In this document: one piece after another, positions 1-8,917 of the stretch | How positions within the stretch are numbered: the stretch's first letter is position 1 | How the letters are laid out: each line of letters begins with the position of its first letter | Assembly (NCBI RefSeq): GCF_000023445.1 | Contig: NC_012881.1 | Span: 2,967,501 to 3,031,500, forward strand | DNA: 64,000 nucleotides | Direction: 5' to 3' | Source of the DNA: Maridesulfovibrio salexigens DSM 2638 | Lineage (GTDB): Bacteria; Desulfobacterota; Desulfovibrionia; Desulfovibrionales; Desulfovibrionaceae | Translations under genes and position numbers: made by a program | Notes under the pieces: generated by a model | What the model saw: the letters and a program-made list of their open reading frames with translations, nothing else | What the model was told of the DNA's origin: nothing | The model's database searches: none

Positions 1-278
1 AGTTGGCACATGCAACTTCCAAGGCTATGCGCGCTATCGGCTCAAAAAAAATACCAAATGAACAATCTCTCCATGACGCTTTGGTTGCTTCCCAAAAACG
101 CCTTGAAGCTCTGCGCAATGAAGGGGCAACCCGCAGATTCTACTTACAAAAAATGATTCAATTCTTTGCCTTCTACCATAGCGCTCAATTCATTTGCGAA
201 GACCTGCTCCGCTACACAAGGGAAAGAAAAAAAATCAACGCCCAAAAAGATAAAACTAATAAACACCAGCAAGACTAA
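1..278 (+). CDS. Hypothetical protein, 5' end outside the window (partial)
   Basis: An open frame is already running at the left edge and ends with a TAG/TAA-class stop at 278. No convincing start with a Shine-Dalgarno is visible inside the window, so this is probably the last 90 or so codons of a longer gene. The visible part is rich in charged residues and predicted to be helical, with a basic, Lys/Gln/Asp-rich tail. I do not recognise a family. It converges with the SYLF lipoprotein gene on the other strand and the two coding ends overlap by about 23 bp. Function unknown. Confidence 0.5.
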   Translation, partial: LAHATSKAMRAIGSKKIPNEQSLHDALVASQKRLEALRNEGATRRFYLQKMIQFFAFYHSAQFICEDLLRYTRERKKINAQKDKTNKHQQD

Positions 279-963
279 GTAGTAATTTATCTGCTTCCGG
301 CTTGTCATACTTATGAGTCAGAAGCAGATCACTTACGCTGACTTTCTTTCCGTAATATCTCTTATTGAAGTCATTACTGACCATGAATGCTCCTGTTCGG
401 GCGGTCATGCCACCATACGCTCCGGCCTGATCAACCAGTAGAACGATATTTCCTTCGACATCAAAAGTTCCGCGATTGCTGCGGTCGGCAGTATGCCCCA
501 CAGCCATATCCACGCCCAAAGAAAGGTCGATTTTACCGCCAAGAGCATCATCAAGGGCCTGATCATCCATAAGAAATACCAGCAGTGTTTTACCTTCAAC
601 CCCACCCTGCAAGCCGACATCAATCCCGGCCATATTAAAAAAAGCAGGACCGTTCCAAAACCCGGTATCATCCTTCGCACAAAGGACTCCCGGCCCTACT
701 TCCGCTCCCACCAAGAATGCGGCCTTGTACACATCCGGAAAGATGAACACTGCCCGTGACTCTTCAAGCAAATAATCAATATACGGCCAATTCTCTTTGG
801 ATCTCATTTGATTAAGAGCGCAAGCCGATGAATCGACAATACGCTGCATTGTTGTTGATGAATTGCTGATGCAGGGATTACCGACAAATTGTTTCACCGG
901 AGTACATGAACTTAATATTATGATTGTGAGTCCCAACAGGACTGCTGTTATATTCTTGTGCAT
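256..963 (-). CDS. SYLF/Ysc84-domain lipoprotein
   Basis: The protein of about 235 residues starts with a lipoprotein signal: a basic N-terminus, a hydrophobic core and a lipobox ending LSSC. The ATG at 963 is preferred because it places this signal at the N-terminus, while an upstream in-frame start would add 17 residues that spoil it. The body resembles SYLF (Ysc84-type) domains: a helical segment with an AVFIFPDVYKAAF-like motif, then glycine-rich stretches of the GAEVGPGVL and GLQGGVEG kind that form a small barrel. Family members are reported to bind lipids; the bacterial lipoproteins have no settled role. It should be anchored in a membrane facing the periplasm. It stands alone, divergent from the AraC gene at 1120. 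Confidence 0.75.
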   Translation of the reverse strand: MHKNITAVLLGLTIIILSSCTPVKQFVGNPCISNSSTTMQRIVDSSACALNQMRSKENWPYIDYLLEESRAVFIFPDVYKAAFLVGAEVGPGVLCAKDDTGFWNGPAFFNMAGIDVGLQGGVEGKTLLVFLMDDQALDDALGGKIDLSLGVDMAVGHTADRSNRGTFDVEGNIVLLVDQAGAYGGMTARTGAFMVSNDFNKRYYGKKVSVSDLLLTHKYDKPEADKLLLSLAGVY

Positions 964-1119
964 GCTGTAAACTAACCTGAGATGATTCAAATCAGCAACT
1001 GACATCGAGTCCAAATTTCTCTTCTTTTCAAGAAAATTGTCGAATGATAAAAAATGTCATGTCAAAGCATGCAAAACTTGTTTAGTAAATATTAACAAAA
1101 CACATTCAAGGAAGAATAA

Positions 1120-2013
1120 ATGTCTACCATATTGAAACCGTACAATGAAAGAATGATGGAGGTTCTGCTCTACATCCAGCGCAATCTGGACGGAGACTTA
1201 TCCCCGGAAACACTGGCTGAACTGGCTTGTTTTTCCGTTGCTCACTTTCATCGAATTTTCAAAGGCATGGTAGGTGAAAGCTTAAAGGAGCATGTCCGTA
1301 GATTACGTTTGGAACGTGCTTCATACCGGCTTTGCTATTCAAATACCACAGTCATGGAGATTGCCCTTGATGCCGGTTTTGAATCTCCTGAAACATTCAG
1401 CAGGGCATTCAAAAAAAGATTTCTGGTTTCGCCCAGCGATTTCAGGAACAACTCAAGAACCATGCTTGCGCTAGGAGGAGACGGAAAAATTCATTACCGT
1501 CCAGACCCAAACATTGAGAGCTTCGAGTTGGATTCCACACCGCATTCCTGCGAAGTTGAAATACGTACACGAGATGAAATTCAGGTAGTATTTATCCGCC
1601 ATGTGGGTCCGTATCCTAAGGTAACTAAAGCATGGGAAAAACTTTGTGGATGGGGTTTTGGAAAAGGTCTGTTTTCCGAAAAGACAGAATTTCTGGGACT
1701 CTCTTACGATGACCCGGACATTACCCCGGAAGGTAAAATCCGTTACGATGCTTGCTTTACTGTCAATGAGGAAGTTGAAACTCCTCCGGAAATGGGGCTT
1801 CAGGTTATCCCCGGCGGAAAGTATGCGGTTACTACTCACTACGGACCTTACGAAAAAATGCACGGCATATACCGTGAACTTTACGGTAAATGGTTACCCA
1901 GTAGCGGCTACCAACTGAAAAACACCATTCCGTCATTTGAAAAGTACATAAAAGTTCCACCGGATGTTCCGCCTGAGGAAGCGGTTACGGAGATCTGGCT
2001 GGCAGTTTATTAA
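1120..2013 (+). CDS. AraC-family regulator with GyrI-like effector-binding domain
   Basis: A 297-residue regulator. Residues about 8-106 form the double helix-turn-helix AraC/XylS DNA-binding domain (SVAHFHRIFKGMVGES and the second HTH ending ETFSRAFKKRF). Residues about 150-297 form a GyrI-like (SOUL/Rob-type) ligand-binding domain with the repeated HVGPYPK and HYGPYEK signatures. This is the Rob/BmrR style layout, in which the C-terminal domain binds a small hydrophobic or cationic ligand and controls transcription. An AAGGAAG Shine-Dalgarno precedes the ATG. The next gene (2038) encodes a stand-alone copy of the same GyrI-like domain, so the pair probably act together or share ligands. The specific ligand cannot be read from sequence. 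Confidence 0.85.
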   Translation: MSTILKPYNERMMEVLLYIQRNLDGDLSPETLAELACFSVAHFHRIFKGMVGESLKEHVRRLRLERASYRLCYSNTTVMEIALDAGFESPETFSRAFKKRFLVSPSDFRNNSRTMLALGGDGKIHYRPDPNIESFELDSTPHSCEVEIRTRDEIQVVFIRHVGPYPKVTKAWEKLCGWGFGKGLFSEKTEFLGLSYDDPDITPEGKIRYDACFTVNEEVETPPEMGLQVIPGGKYAVTTHYGPYEKMHGIYRELYGKWLPSSGYQLKNTIPSFEKYIKVPPDVPPEEAVTEIWLAVY

Positions 2014-2037
2014 TAATTAAAACAAGGAGCGCTAAAA

Positions 2038-2499
2038 ATGGACGTACAAATCTGGACCCTTGATCCTGCTAAAATGGCTTATGCCGAACATGTTGGACCT
2101 TATGAAGAGGTAGGAAAAGCATGGGAAAAACTTTGCGCATGGGCTGGCCCTAACGGTCATTTCAATGAGAAGACCAGATTCTATGGAGTTTACCACGATG
2201 ATCCGGGGCAGGTTCCTGCTGCAGAATTGCGCTCCGAAGCCTGCATTACTTTGGAAAACGAAGTGGAGGTTCCTGCCGGAATCAAACTTAAAAATTTTTC
2301 TGGCGGCAAATATGCAGTTACTGCACACCTTGGACCATACGAAAAACTCAAGGATTCCTGGACCGAATTCTACGAGAAATGGCTTCCCCAAAGCGGTGAA
2401 ACCCACGCGGAGGCCCCCTGCTACGAGCAGTATATGAACGATCCCAACAACACAAAACCCGAGCATCTTGTTACCATTTTGCTCATGCCTTTGAAGTAG
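2038..2499 (+). CDS. Stand-alone GyrI-like small-molecule-binding protein
   Basis: A 153-residue protein made of a single GyrI-like domain. It has the paired signatures HVGPYEEVGKAWEKL near residue 20 and HLGPYEKLKDSW near residue 100, and aligns along its length with the C-terminal half of the preceding AraC regulator, including the KAWEKLC-AW segment. It lacks any DNA-binding domain. The AGGAG Shine-Dalgarno lies in the 24-nt gap after the regulator gene, so the two are cotranscribed. Plausible roles are ligand sequestration or hydrolysis, as proposed for some GyrI-like proteins; this is inference. A strong terminator follows. Confidence 0.8.
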   Translation: MDVQIWTLDPAKMAYAEHVGPYEEVGKAWEKLCAWAGPNGHFNEKTRFYGVYHDDPGQVPAAELRSEACITLENEVEVPAGIKLKNFSGGKYAVTAHLGPYEKLKDSWTEFYEKWLPQSGETHAEAPCYEQYMNDPNNTKPEHLVTILLMPLK

Positions 2500-2510
2500 C
2501 ATACACGTAA

Positions 2511-2550
2511 AAAAGCCCCGCTTCCGTACAAACGGTTGCGGGGCGTTATC
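2511..2550 (+). terminator. Rho-independent terminator after the GyrI-like gene
   Basis: The arms GCCCCGC (2515-2521) and GCGGGGC (2538-2544) pair perfectly around a 16-nt loop, with A-rich sequence before and a T-containing stretch after. It lies between convergent genes and could serve both strands. Confidence 0.75.
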
Positions 2551-2564
2551 TTTATAGGGCTGAA

Positions 2565-3443
2565 TTAATATCCGACAATCATGACTTTATTTTCCAGCAT
2601 CATAGGAATCCAGAGCCTTTTCTCTTTCCGATCCAGATAAAAATCAGCAGGACCACCAAGTTTTTCTCCAAGATCAAGCGTGACACTCTCCCCTGTTTCT
2701 ACATCCTGCTTTATCAAAATACCTTCTTTTTTAAAGTCTACCCAGTCGGAAAAGACTATATTTCCCTCATGGTAAACCATTCCATCATAGAATCCATTTC
2801 GTGAACTGACTTTTTCAAAATAGAACTTGCCCTCATCAATATGCCCTTTACCAACAATTCCATTAGGCTGGTGGTCTTTTCCGAATGAGCAAAGATAAAC
2901 TGTTCCGGTCTTGGATTCGTAAGAAAGCCCATTAGGACCGAAAAGATCGGAATCACATTCAAGCTTGATAAAATCGGAATTCGTAGAAGTATTTAAAAGA
3001 TAGAGATTTCCGGTGTCCATAGCGGAAACAAGCAGCCTATCTTCGCCAATAGCAACAAGCCCGTTCAGAAATGAAGTACCTTCGCCGGAAAAATCAACAT
3101 CTGCCACTTGTTTTCCATCTGCCACAGAATAACCTTTGACCCGGTCAATATCAGCTACATAAAGAATATCGTTAAGTACGACCATTCCCTTGGGTGCGTT
3201 CAGCCCCTTAATAAACTTTCGCTCAATAACTTTTCCTTCATCAGAAAGTCGGGAGATATATCCATCTCCATCTTTATCCATTGGTTTAAGCTCTTCCCCC
3301 ACATTGGAAACATAGAAATAATGACCGTCAGAGGTCACACTTTCTGGGGATGAAAATCCGGTAACAATGGCTTTTTTTGTTGAGCAGGCAGCAAGCTGCA
3401 AGACCAGAAAAATACAAATTGCGACAATTGAATATTTACGCAT
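2565..3443 (-). CDS. Beta-propeller (SMP-30/NHL-like) lipoprotein
   Basis: A 292-residue lipoprotein whose signal peptide ends in the lipobox LAAC near residue 20. The mature part consists of repeated short blades with patterns such as SPESVTSDGHYFYVSN, GLNAPKGMVVLNDILYVAD, and GPNGLSYESKTGTVYLCSF. This is the layout of the SMP-30/gluconolactonase/NHL six-bladed propellers. It probably sits in the periplasm as a sugar-acid lactonase-like or binding protein; no catalytic metal set can be assigned with confidence. The AraC gene at 4386 lies just upstream on the same strand with a 61-nt gap, so it may be the regulator of this gene. Confidence 0.7.
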   Translation of the reverse strand: MRKYSIVAICIFLVLQLAACSTKKAIVTGFSSPESVTSDGHYFYVSNVGEELKPMDKDGDGYISRLSDEGKVIERKFIKGLNAPKGMVVLNDILYVADIDRVKGYSVADGKQVADVDFSGEGTSFLNGLVAIGEDRLLVSAMDTGNLYLLNTSTNSDFIKLECDSDLFGPNGLSYESKTGTVYLCSFGKDHQPNGIVGKGHIDEGKFYFEKVSSRNGFYDGMVYHEGNIVFSDWVDFKKEGILIKQDVETGESVTLDLGEKLGGPADFYLDRKEKRLWIPMMLENKVMIVGY

Positions 3444-3504
3444 AAACTTTCTCCTTGTTCTGTTTGAAGAAAAGCTAGCGTAAAGATTGTTCCATTACTT
3501 GCGT

Positions 3505-4386
3505 TTAAAGATCAGATTTTGCTGAATTCAGTTCAGCACGATATTCTCTGGGAGTGACTCCGTAATTCTTACGAAATAGAGTGCTGAAGTGGGACAAGCT
3601 TTCGTAGCCGGATTCATAGGAAATTTCTGTAATACTCTTGGCTGAATTCCGCAGAAGCTGCTCAGCCCAAGACATGCGGCGTTCACGAATCCAACGCGCG
3701 GGGGTGGTGTTAAACGTTTTTTTAAATTCACGTTTAAAGGAGGAAAGGCTTCGTCCAGATAATTCCGCCACAGTTTCAAGGCTGATATTTTTGTTAAAAT
3801 ACCGCTCCATGACTGCGGAGAGATCTCCCCTGCTACTGTTTCTACAAGCTACCAAGAAGCTGACAAACTCATCATTTCCTGATGCGGTATATATATAATG
3901 TAGCAGCTCGTTAACTTTCAGCCGCAGAAAATCATCATTTTTACCAAGCGGGGAATCAAATAACGAAAGCATGGAAGAGAGATAAATACTGACTTGCTCC
4001 GTAACCTTAATGCGAAAAGCAGATCGATCAGTAGAAGCTATTTGATTTTTTTCTGCGGAGAGCTGATCCACAAAATTACCAAGTATAGCGTCATCAAAGA
4101 AGAAAAGAACGGTGTCAAATGTCCCGCCATCTTCCGGAATCATCTCAGACATAAGATGACATCCCTTACGGCAGAAAAATGCTTCCCCCTTACGAATCAC
4201 CATATCGCCATCAGCAGAATGAATATACTTAGTACCCTCAAGAACAAAGACGAGGGAGTGTTGCGACACACAAACTTCGTGGCGGATTTTTGATTTTCTG
4301 CTTTGGAATTGCACAAAGGTAATTCCATCGACAGTGATATCTGCGAATTGAGGTGAGTTATGAATGAAACGCGGGATTGTAAGCAT
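3505..4386 (-). CDS. AraC-family transcriptional regulator (ExsA-like N-domain)
   Basis: A 293-residue regulator. The first 180 residues resemble the cupin-like sensing domain of AraC/ExsA-type proteins (HSLVFVLEGTKYIHSADGD then GEAFFCRKGCHL). Residues about 190-285 are the AraC HTH pair, with SLSSFKREFKKTFNTTPARW and SESLSHFSTLFRKNYGVTPREY-type motifs. It acts in the cytoplasm as a transcription factor. It reads toward the propeller lipoprotein gene and begins about 10 nt beyond the terminator of asnS, so asnS readthrough should be low. Ligand unknown. Confidence 0.85.
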   Translation of the reverse strand: MLTIPRFIHNSPQFADITVDGITFVQFQSRKSKIRHEVCVSQHSLVFVLEGTKYIHSADGDMVIRKGEAFFCRKGCHLMSEMIPEDGGTFDTVLFFFDDAILGNFVDQLSAEKNQIASTDRSAFRIKVTEQVSIYLSSMLSLFDSPLGKNDDFLRLKVNELLHYIYTASGNDEFVSFLVACRNSSRGDLSAVMERYFNKNISLETVAELSGRSLSSFKREFKKTFNTTPARWIRERRMSWAEQLLRNSAKSITEISYESGYESLSHFSTLFRKNYGVTPREYRAELNSAKSDL

Positions 4387-4389
4387 TAG

Positions 4390-4420
4390 AAAAAGAAAGG
4401 GCCGTACAAGACGGCCCTTT
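4390..4420 (-). terminator. Terminator of asnS
   Basis: A perfect 10-bp inverted repeat, AAAGGGCCGT (4396-4405) and ACGGCCCTTT (4411-4420), with a five-base loop. On the minus strand it is followed by a CTTTTTCT tract. It lies 12 nt beyond the asnS stop. Confidence 0.85.
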
Positions 4421-4432
4421 ATAATTTAATAA

Positions 4433-5824
4433 TTAGAATTCAAGATTCTTGGGAGTTCTGGGGAACGGGATAACGTCGCGGATATTGGTCACGCCGGTGA
4501 GCAACATCAGCATACGTTCGAAGCCCATACCGAATCCGGCATGAGGTGCGGAGCCGAAACGGCGGGAATCGAGATACCACCAGTAATCTTCGGACTCCAT
4601 TCCGGTTTCAGCAATTCTGCTTTCCAGAACATCAAGTCTTTCTTCACGCTGCGATCCGCCTACCAGTTCACCAATTCTGGGAACAAGCAGGTCCATGGCG
4701 GCAACGGTTTTACCATCGTCATTCATGCGCATGTAGAACGGCTTGATTTCTTTAGGGTAATCATAAACAATGACCGGCTTTTTGAAGTGCTTCTCTGTGA
4801 GATATCTTTCGTGCTCGGTCTGCAAATCCTGACCGTACTCAGGGTAATATTCAAATTTCTTAGCTTTCTTGCAACGCTGCAGCAAATTCACTGCGTCTTC
4901 GTAACGGATACGTTCAAAGTCGTTATCAAGAGTGTTGCGCAAGGTATCCATGAGAGTTTTGTCCACAAATTTTGCGAACAATTCGATATCGTCAGCACAC
5001 TTTTCAAGAACATGGTTGATCAAATACTTAACCATTTCTTCACCGAGATCCATATTATCATTAAGATCGGCGAAAGCTACTTCAGGTTCAACCATCCAAA
5101 ATTCAGCAGCATGGCGCGGGGTGTTGGATTTTTCTGCACGGAAAGTAGGACCGAAAGTGTAAACCTGTCCAAGGGAAAGAGCATACATTTCAGCATCGAG
5201 CTGACCGGAAACAGTCAGGTGTGATTCCTTGCCGAAGAAATCATTAGCTGCCTGATCTTCCTTTTTCATGCTAGAAAGAGCTGCATGGTCGAGGGAGGTA
5301 ACCCGGAACATTTCCCCTGCACCTTCACAGTCGGAGCCGGTAATGATCGGGGTATGTACGTAAAAGAACCCTTTATCGCGGAAATATTTATGAATCGCGT
5401 ATGAAAGTTCGGAGCGAATGCGGAACATAGCGCCGAATTTATTTGTGCGGGGGCGCAGATGAGCAATGGTTCTCAAGAACTCATCAGAATGACGTTTCTT
5501 CTGGAGCGGAAAAGTTTCGGGATCTGCAAAGCCGAGCATTTCAATAGACTTACCGCGAACTTCCCATTTCTGCCCCTTACCCGGAGATTCGACCAATTCA
5601 CCAAGAACACTGACTGATGCCCCGGTAGAAATTTTTTCAAGTTCGGCCTCGATTTCGGGGGTATGGTCGATAATTACCTGCACATTCTTCAAGCAGGAAC
5701 CGTCGTTAACCTCCAAGAATGAAAAGCCCTTATTGTCACGCTTGGTGCGGACCCAGCCTTTTACCAGGATTTCTGATGCAGCATTTTCCGCATTCAAGAT
5801 ATCTTTAACGCATGTTCTTCTCAT
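4433..5824 (-). CDS. asnS: Asparagine--tRNA ligase
   Basis: A 463-residue class IIb aminoacyl-tRNA synthetase that charges tRNA-Asn with asparagine using ATP. The N-terminal 115 residues are the OB-fold anticodon-binding domain ([23 protein letters not shown]). The catalytic domain carries class II motif 2 ([21 protein letters not shown]) and motif 3 ([15 protein letters not shown]) near the C-terminus. Length fits the bacterial AsnS family, and the AsnS-type HAAEF segment separates it from AspRS. The gene is monocistronic: a strong terminator follows, and the rubrerythrin gene upstream is divergent. Core metabolic gene with no sign of transfer. Confidence 0.97.
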   Translation of the reverse strand: MRRTCVKDILNAENAASEILVKGWVRTKRDNKGFSFLEVNDGSCLKNVQVIIDHTPEIEAELEKISTGASVSVLGELVESPGKGQKWEVRGKSIEMLGFADPETFPLQKKRHSDEFLRTIAHLRPRTNKFGAMFRIRSELSYAIHKYFRDKGFFYVHTPIITGSDCEGAGEMFRVTSLDHAALSSMKKEDQAANDFFGKESHLTVSGQLDAEMYALSLGQVYTFGPTFRAEKSNTPRHAAEFWMVEPEVAFADLNDNMDLGEEMVKYLINHVLEKCADDIELFAKFVDKTLMDTLRNTLDNDFERIRYEDAVNLLQRCKKAKKFEYYPEYGQDLQTEHERYLTEKHFKKPVIVYDYPKEIKPFYMRMNDDGKTVAAMDLLVPRIGELVGGSQREERLDVLESRIAETGMESEDYWWYLDSRRFGSAPHAGFGMGFERMLMLLTGVTNIRDVIPFPRTPKNLEF

Positions 5825-5974
5825 AAATTGTCTCCAATCACTCGGTTTTGCGCCGATAATTGCGCTTCGCGTAAGATGTAGCTTCTAGACGTGTAAATTT
5901 CAACTAACTTGTGCATCATTAATATATAGATATTTTGAGCCAATATTTTTTTTAAAACTTTTTTCATTTTTTGC

Positions 5975-6003
5975 TTGCATTTCATAATAGGAATCGTTAC
6001 TAA
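5975..6003 (+). promoter_or_regulatory. Possible rubrerythrin promoter with Fur/PerR-like AT-rich spacer
   Basis: A TTGCAT hexamer (5975-5980) and TACTAA (5998-6003) are separated by 17 nt, and the spacer CATAATAGGAATCGTTAC looks like a degenerate Fur/PerR-family site. Rubrerythrin is a PerR target in Desulfovibrio, which is why the region was examined. The palindrome is poor, so the assignment is weak. Confidence 0.3.
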
Positions 6004-6076
6004 TTGTTTCAACGAAACGGAACAAAGATTTTTAACAATAAATTCACACCCAAATTGAAACACAAGGAGAATTCCA

Positions 6077-6574
6077 ATGAGCAAGACACTTGAAAACCTC
6101 AAAGCAGCATTTGCAGGCGAATCCCAGGCTAACCGTAAATACCTCGCTTTCGCAGAAAAAGCAGAAGCAGAAGGCAAACCCGGTGTAGCTAAACTTTTCC
6201 GTGCAGCTGCTGCCGCTGAAACCATTCACGCTCACGCACATCTTCGTCTTATGAAAGGCATCGGTACTACTGAAGAAAACCTCAAGCAGGCAATCGAAGG
6301 CGAAAGCTACGAATTCGAATCCATGTACCCCGAAATGATGGAAGATGCGAAAAATGAAGGTGAAAACGCAGTACTCCGCTACTTCGGTTTCGCTAACGAA
6401 GCAGAAAAAATCCACGCAAACCTCTACACTGAAGCTCTCAATGCAGAAGGTGATGTTTTCGCAGAAGCAGAATTCTACATCTGTTCCGTGTGTGGTCACA
6501 CCCAGAACGGTGAAGCCACCGAAAAATGTCCCATCTGTGGAGCAGCTCCCAAAGCATACCACAAAGTGGACTAA
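6077..6574 (+). CDS. rbr: Rubrerythrin
   Basis: A 165-residue non-haem iron peroxidase that reduces hydrogen peroxide in anaerobes. The N-terminal ferritin-like four-helix domain carries the diiron ligands in the helices containing GESQANRKY, AAETIHAHAH, and FANEAEKIHANLY. The C-terminal rubredoxin-like domain has two CxxC knuckles (CSVCGHT and CPICGAAP) for one Fe(Cys)4 site. It is shorter than the 191-residue D. vulgaris protein, in line with the compact rubrerythrin class. A clear AAGGAG site precedes the ATG. It is flanked by its own promoter region and a perfect terminator, so it is monocistronic. The protein is cytoplasmic. Confidence 0.96.
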   Translation: MSKTLENLKAAFAGESQANRKYLAFAEKAEAEGKPGVAKLFRAAAAAETIHAHAHLRLMKGIGTTEENLKQAIEGESYEFESMYPEMMEDAKNEGENAVLRYFGFANEAEKIHANLYTEALNAEGDVFAEAEFYICSVCGHTQNGEATEKCPICGAAPKAYHKVD

Positions 6575-6602
6575 ATCCACCTCCATATTTTGGATGAATA
6601 TC

Positions 6603-6637
6603 AGCCCCGCCTGTACTAGTACAGGCGGGGCTTTTTC
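6603..6637 (+). terminator. Terminator of rubrerythrin
   Basis: A 30-bp perfect palindrome (6603-6632) with arms that begin AGCCCCGCCTGTACT, followed directly by TTTTT. Very stable. Confidence 0.92.
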
Positions 6638-6784
6638 GTTCATTGTGATATGAAGACCTAGACTAATTCCATTGAATACCTATCTGTAATGCTGACACTG
6701 AAAACAGCCAAAACCGGACGGTTGCGCATCCGGGATTACTGCGCTATCTTCGCCTGTTCAAAATAGACTGCAAAGGGGATTTCA

Positions 6785-8812
6785 ATGGGATTCTTTTCGA
6801 AAGTAAAAAAATTGTGGAGTAGCCCGGAAGACAGGGCTGAACAAGCACTTAAAGATTATCTCGGCGATGATTATGAGCCGGAAGAAAAAGTAGAAGAACC
6901 GGAAGTAGAAGCTGAGCCGGACCAAGCACTCGAACCGGAACCTGCACCGGAACCCGAGCCTGTTGTTGAAACTGAGCCGGAAGTTGCGAAAGAAGTTGAA
7001 CCCGAGCAGGACACAGCCGAAGAAGCGCCTGTAGTAGAAGACCAGCCGGAAGAAATCGAAGATAAGACTGAAGCCCCGGTAGAAGAACCAGCTATCGAAG
7101 AGCCTGCCACTGAGCCAGAGGTTGTGGCAGAGCCTGAAATTTCATTTGAAGAACCTGCTCCAGAGCCGGAAATTGTTGAAGAAACTCCTGAATACGATCC
7201 TGAGCCGGAAGCAGTCAAGGAAACTCCTGTCGCCGAGCCGGAACCGGAAGAACTTCCTGTTACTGAGCCCGAAGCGGTTGAGGAAACTCCTGTAATTGAA
7301 ACTGAACCGGAGCCAGTAGAAGAGCCTGCTGTTGAGCCGGAAGTAGAAGAAACTCCCGCAGAAGAACCGGAACCGGAAAAGAAATCCAAATTTTCATTCC
7401 TTTTTGGAAACAAAAAATCTGAAGAGGAAACAAAAGAAGAGGCACCGGTTGCAGAAGTTGCTAAGCCGGTAACTTCTCAGGAACCTGTAGCAGCTGAAGC
7501 TGAAGAAGCACCTGCTGCCGAAAAAGCTCCAGAGCCTATAGTTGAAAAACCAGCCGGACCAACCATACTTGAGCCGGTCATGACTGCTGAAGCACAGCCC
7601 GCAGAAGATAAGCCGCAGTGGCAGATTGACCTGACCAAAGCACTGCAACAGGCAGAACCGCGCCTTTCCGTATGGTTAGGTCTGATTCTCGAAGACATTG
7701 AAGAGGCTGGAGATGATCTCTGGGATCGCCTCTCCTTCCTGCTCAGCGCTCTTGAAGCTCCCAAAGATGAAGCCGAAGATTTCATTTCCCGCTTCAAAGA
7801 CTGGCTCGAAGACATGGACTACGAGTATGTGGAAGATTTCCGCTCAGAACTCCAGTACCGTCTGGCCCTCGCCCTTGAACTTGAGGATGAGGAAGATGAG
7901 CGCAGCCGCTTGTTCATCAAGCTTTCCGAAGGTCTGAACAAGACCCGCGAGCAGATCACCAAGCGCATCGACTCCATGCTCTCCAGTCACACCGCCTTTG
8001 ATGATGATTTCTGGGAGGAATTCGAAGAAATCCTGATCATGGCTGATGTTGGATATGACGCATCTATGGAGCTTGTAGAACGCATGAAAGAGCGTATCCG
8101 CAAGGCTGGAGAAACCAACCCTGAAAATTTCAAAGACCTGCTGCGCGAAGAGCTGGATGAAATATTCAAGGTTCCCAAACGCATTAAAGCTTTCAACCCG
8201 CCGGAAGTTGTCATGATGATCGGCGTTAACGGTGTAGGTAAAACCACCACTATAGCTAAGCTGGCCCACCGCGCCCAGATGCAGGGCCGCAAAGTCCTCA
8301 TCGTTGCCGGTGATACTTTCCGCGCCGCAGCGATCGGCCAGCTGGAAGTATGGGCCCGTCGTGTCGGTGCCGGATTCTATGCCAAGGCAGAAGGTTCCGA
8401 CCCCGCAGCGGTTGCTTATGAAGCCATCGATTACGCTGTAAAGAACGGCTACGACCTCATGCTCCTCGATACTGCCGGACGTCTGCACAACAAGGCAAAC
8501 CTCATGGAAGAACTGCATAAAATCCGCAGGGTCCTCGGCAAGAAGCATGATGAAGCGCCGCACCGCAGTGTACTGGTCATCGATGCCACCACCGGACAGA
8601 ACGCCCTTTCCCAGACCAAGATATTCAATGAGGAAATCGGCGTTGATGAACTGATTCTGACCAAACTGGACGGCACAGCCAAAGGCGGCGTCATGATCGC
8701 CGTGACCATGCAGCACAAAATCCCCATCACCCACATCGGTCTGGGTGAAAAAATGGAAGATCTCAGGCCGTTTAACGGCGAAGACTTTGCCAAGGCATTG
8801 TTGCTGTCGTAG
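6785..8812 (+). CDS. ftsY: Signal recognition particle receptor FtsY with long acidic N-domain
   Basis: The SRP receptor GTPase that docks ribosome-SRP complexes at the inner membrane. The C-terminal ~300 residues hold the NG domain: N-domain helices, G1 GVNGVGKTTTIAKLA, the I-box DTFRAAA, G3 DTAGR, and G4 TKLDG, ending with the conserved GLGEKMEDLRPF. The first ~280 residues are almost entirely Glu/Pro/Val/Ala repeats (EPEPEP-type) with one Lys-rich island. This makes the protein 675 residues long against about 500 in E. coli. The acidic A-domain is known to vary among bacteria and to help membrane association. The N-terminal MGFFSKVKKLW could be a short amphipathic membrane anchor. An AAAGGGG Shine-Dalgarno precedes the ATG. 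Confidence 0.95.
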   Translation: MGFFSKVKKLWSSPEDRAEQALKDYLGDDYEPEEKVEEPEVEAEPDQALEPEPAPEPEPVVETEPEVAKEVEPEQDTAEEAPVVEDQPEEIEDKTEAPVEEPAIEEPATEPEVVAEPEISFEEPAPEPEIVEETPEYDPEPEAVKETPVAEPEPEELPVTEPEAVEETPVIETEPEPVEEPAVEPEVEETPAEEPEPEKKSKFSFLFGNKKSEEETKEEAPVAEVAKPVTSQEPVAAEAEEAPAAEKAPEPIVEKPAGPTILEPVMTAEAQPAEDKPQWQIDLTKALQQAEPRLSVWLGLILEDIEEAGDDLWDRLSFLLSALEAPKDEAEDFISRFKDWLEDMDYEYVEDFRSELQYRLALALELEDEEDERSRLFIKLSEGLNKTREQITKRIDSMLSSHTAFDDDFWEEFEEILIMADVGYDASMELVERMKERIRKAGETNPENFKDLLREELDEIFKVPKRIKAFNPPEVVMMIGVNGVGKTTTIAKLAHRAQMQGRKVLIVAGDTFRAAAIGQLEVWARRVGAGFYAKAEGSDPAAVAYEAIDYAVKNGYDLMLLDTAGRLHNKANLMEELHKIRRVLGKKHDEAPHRSVLVIDATTGQNALSQTKIFNEEIGVDELILTKLDGTAKGGVMIAVTMQHKIPITHIGLGEKMEDLRPFNGEDFAKALLLS

Positions 8813-8833
8813 GAATTAAAAGAATATAAAAAT

Positions 8834-8873
8834 AAAAATCCCGTCCGGCTTGTTGAGCTGGACGGGATTTTTA
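8834..8873 (+). terminator. Terminator of ftsY (bidirectional)
   Basis: Arms AAAAATCCCGTCC (8834-8846) and GGACGGGATTTTT (8860-8872) pair perfectly. The gene on the other side is convergent, so the A/T flanks let it work in both directions. Confidence 0.9.
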
Positions 8874-8917
8874 TTTGAATCTATTTCTTTCTACGCAGCT
8901 TACTGCTGAGCATCTGA

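Noticed and set aside
4541-5224. Open frame opposite asnS
   Set aside because: asnS is complete and conserved here; the antisense frame has no start signal or recognisable domain.
6871-7413. Ser/Gly-rich ORF opposite the acidic part of ftsY
   Set aside because: It is a shadow of the Glu/Pro codon repeats.
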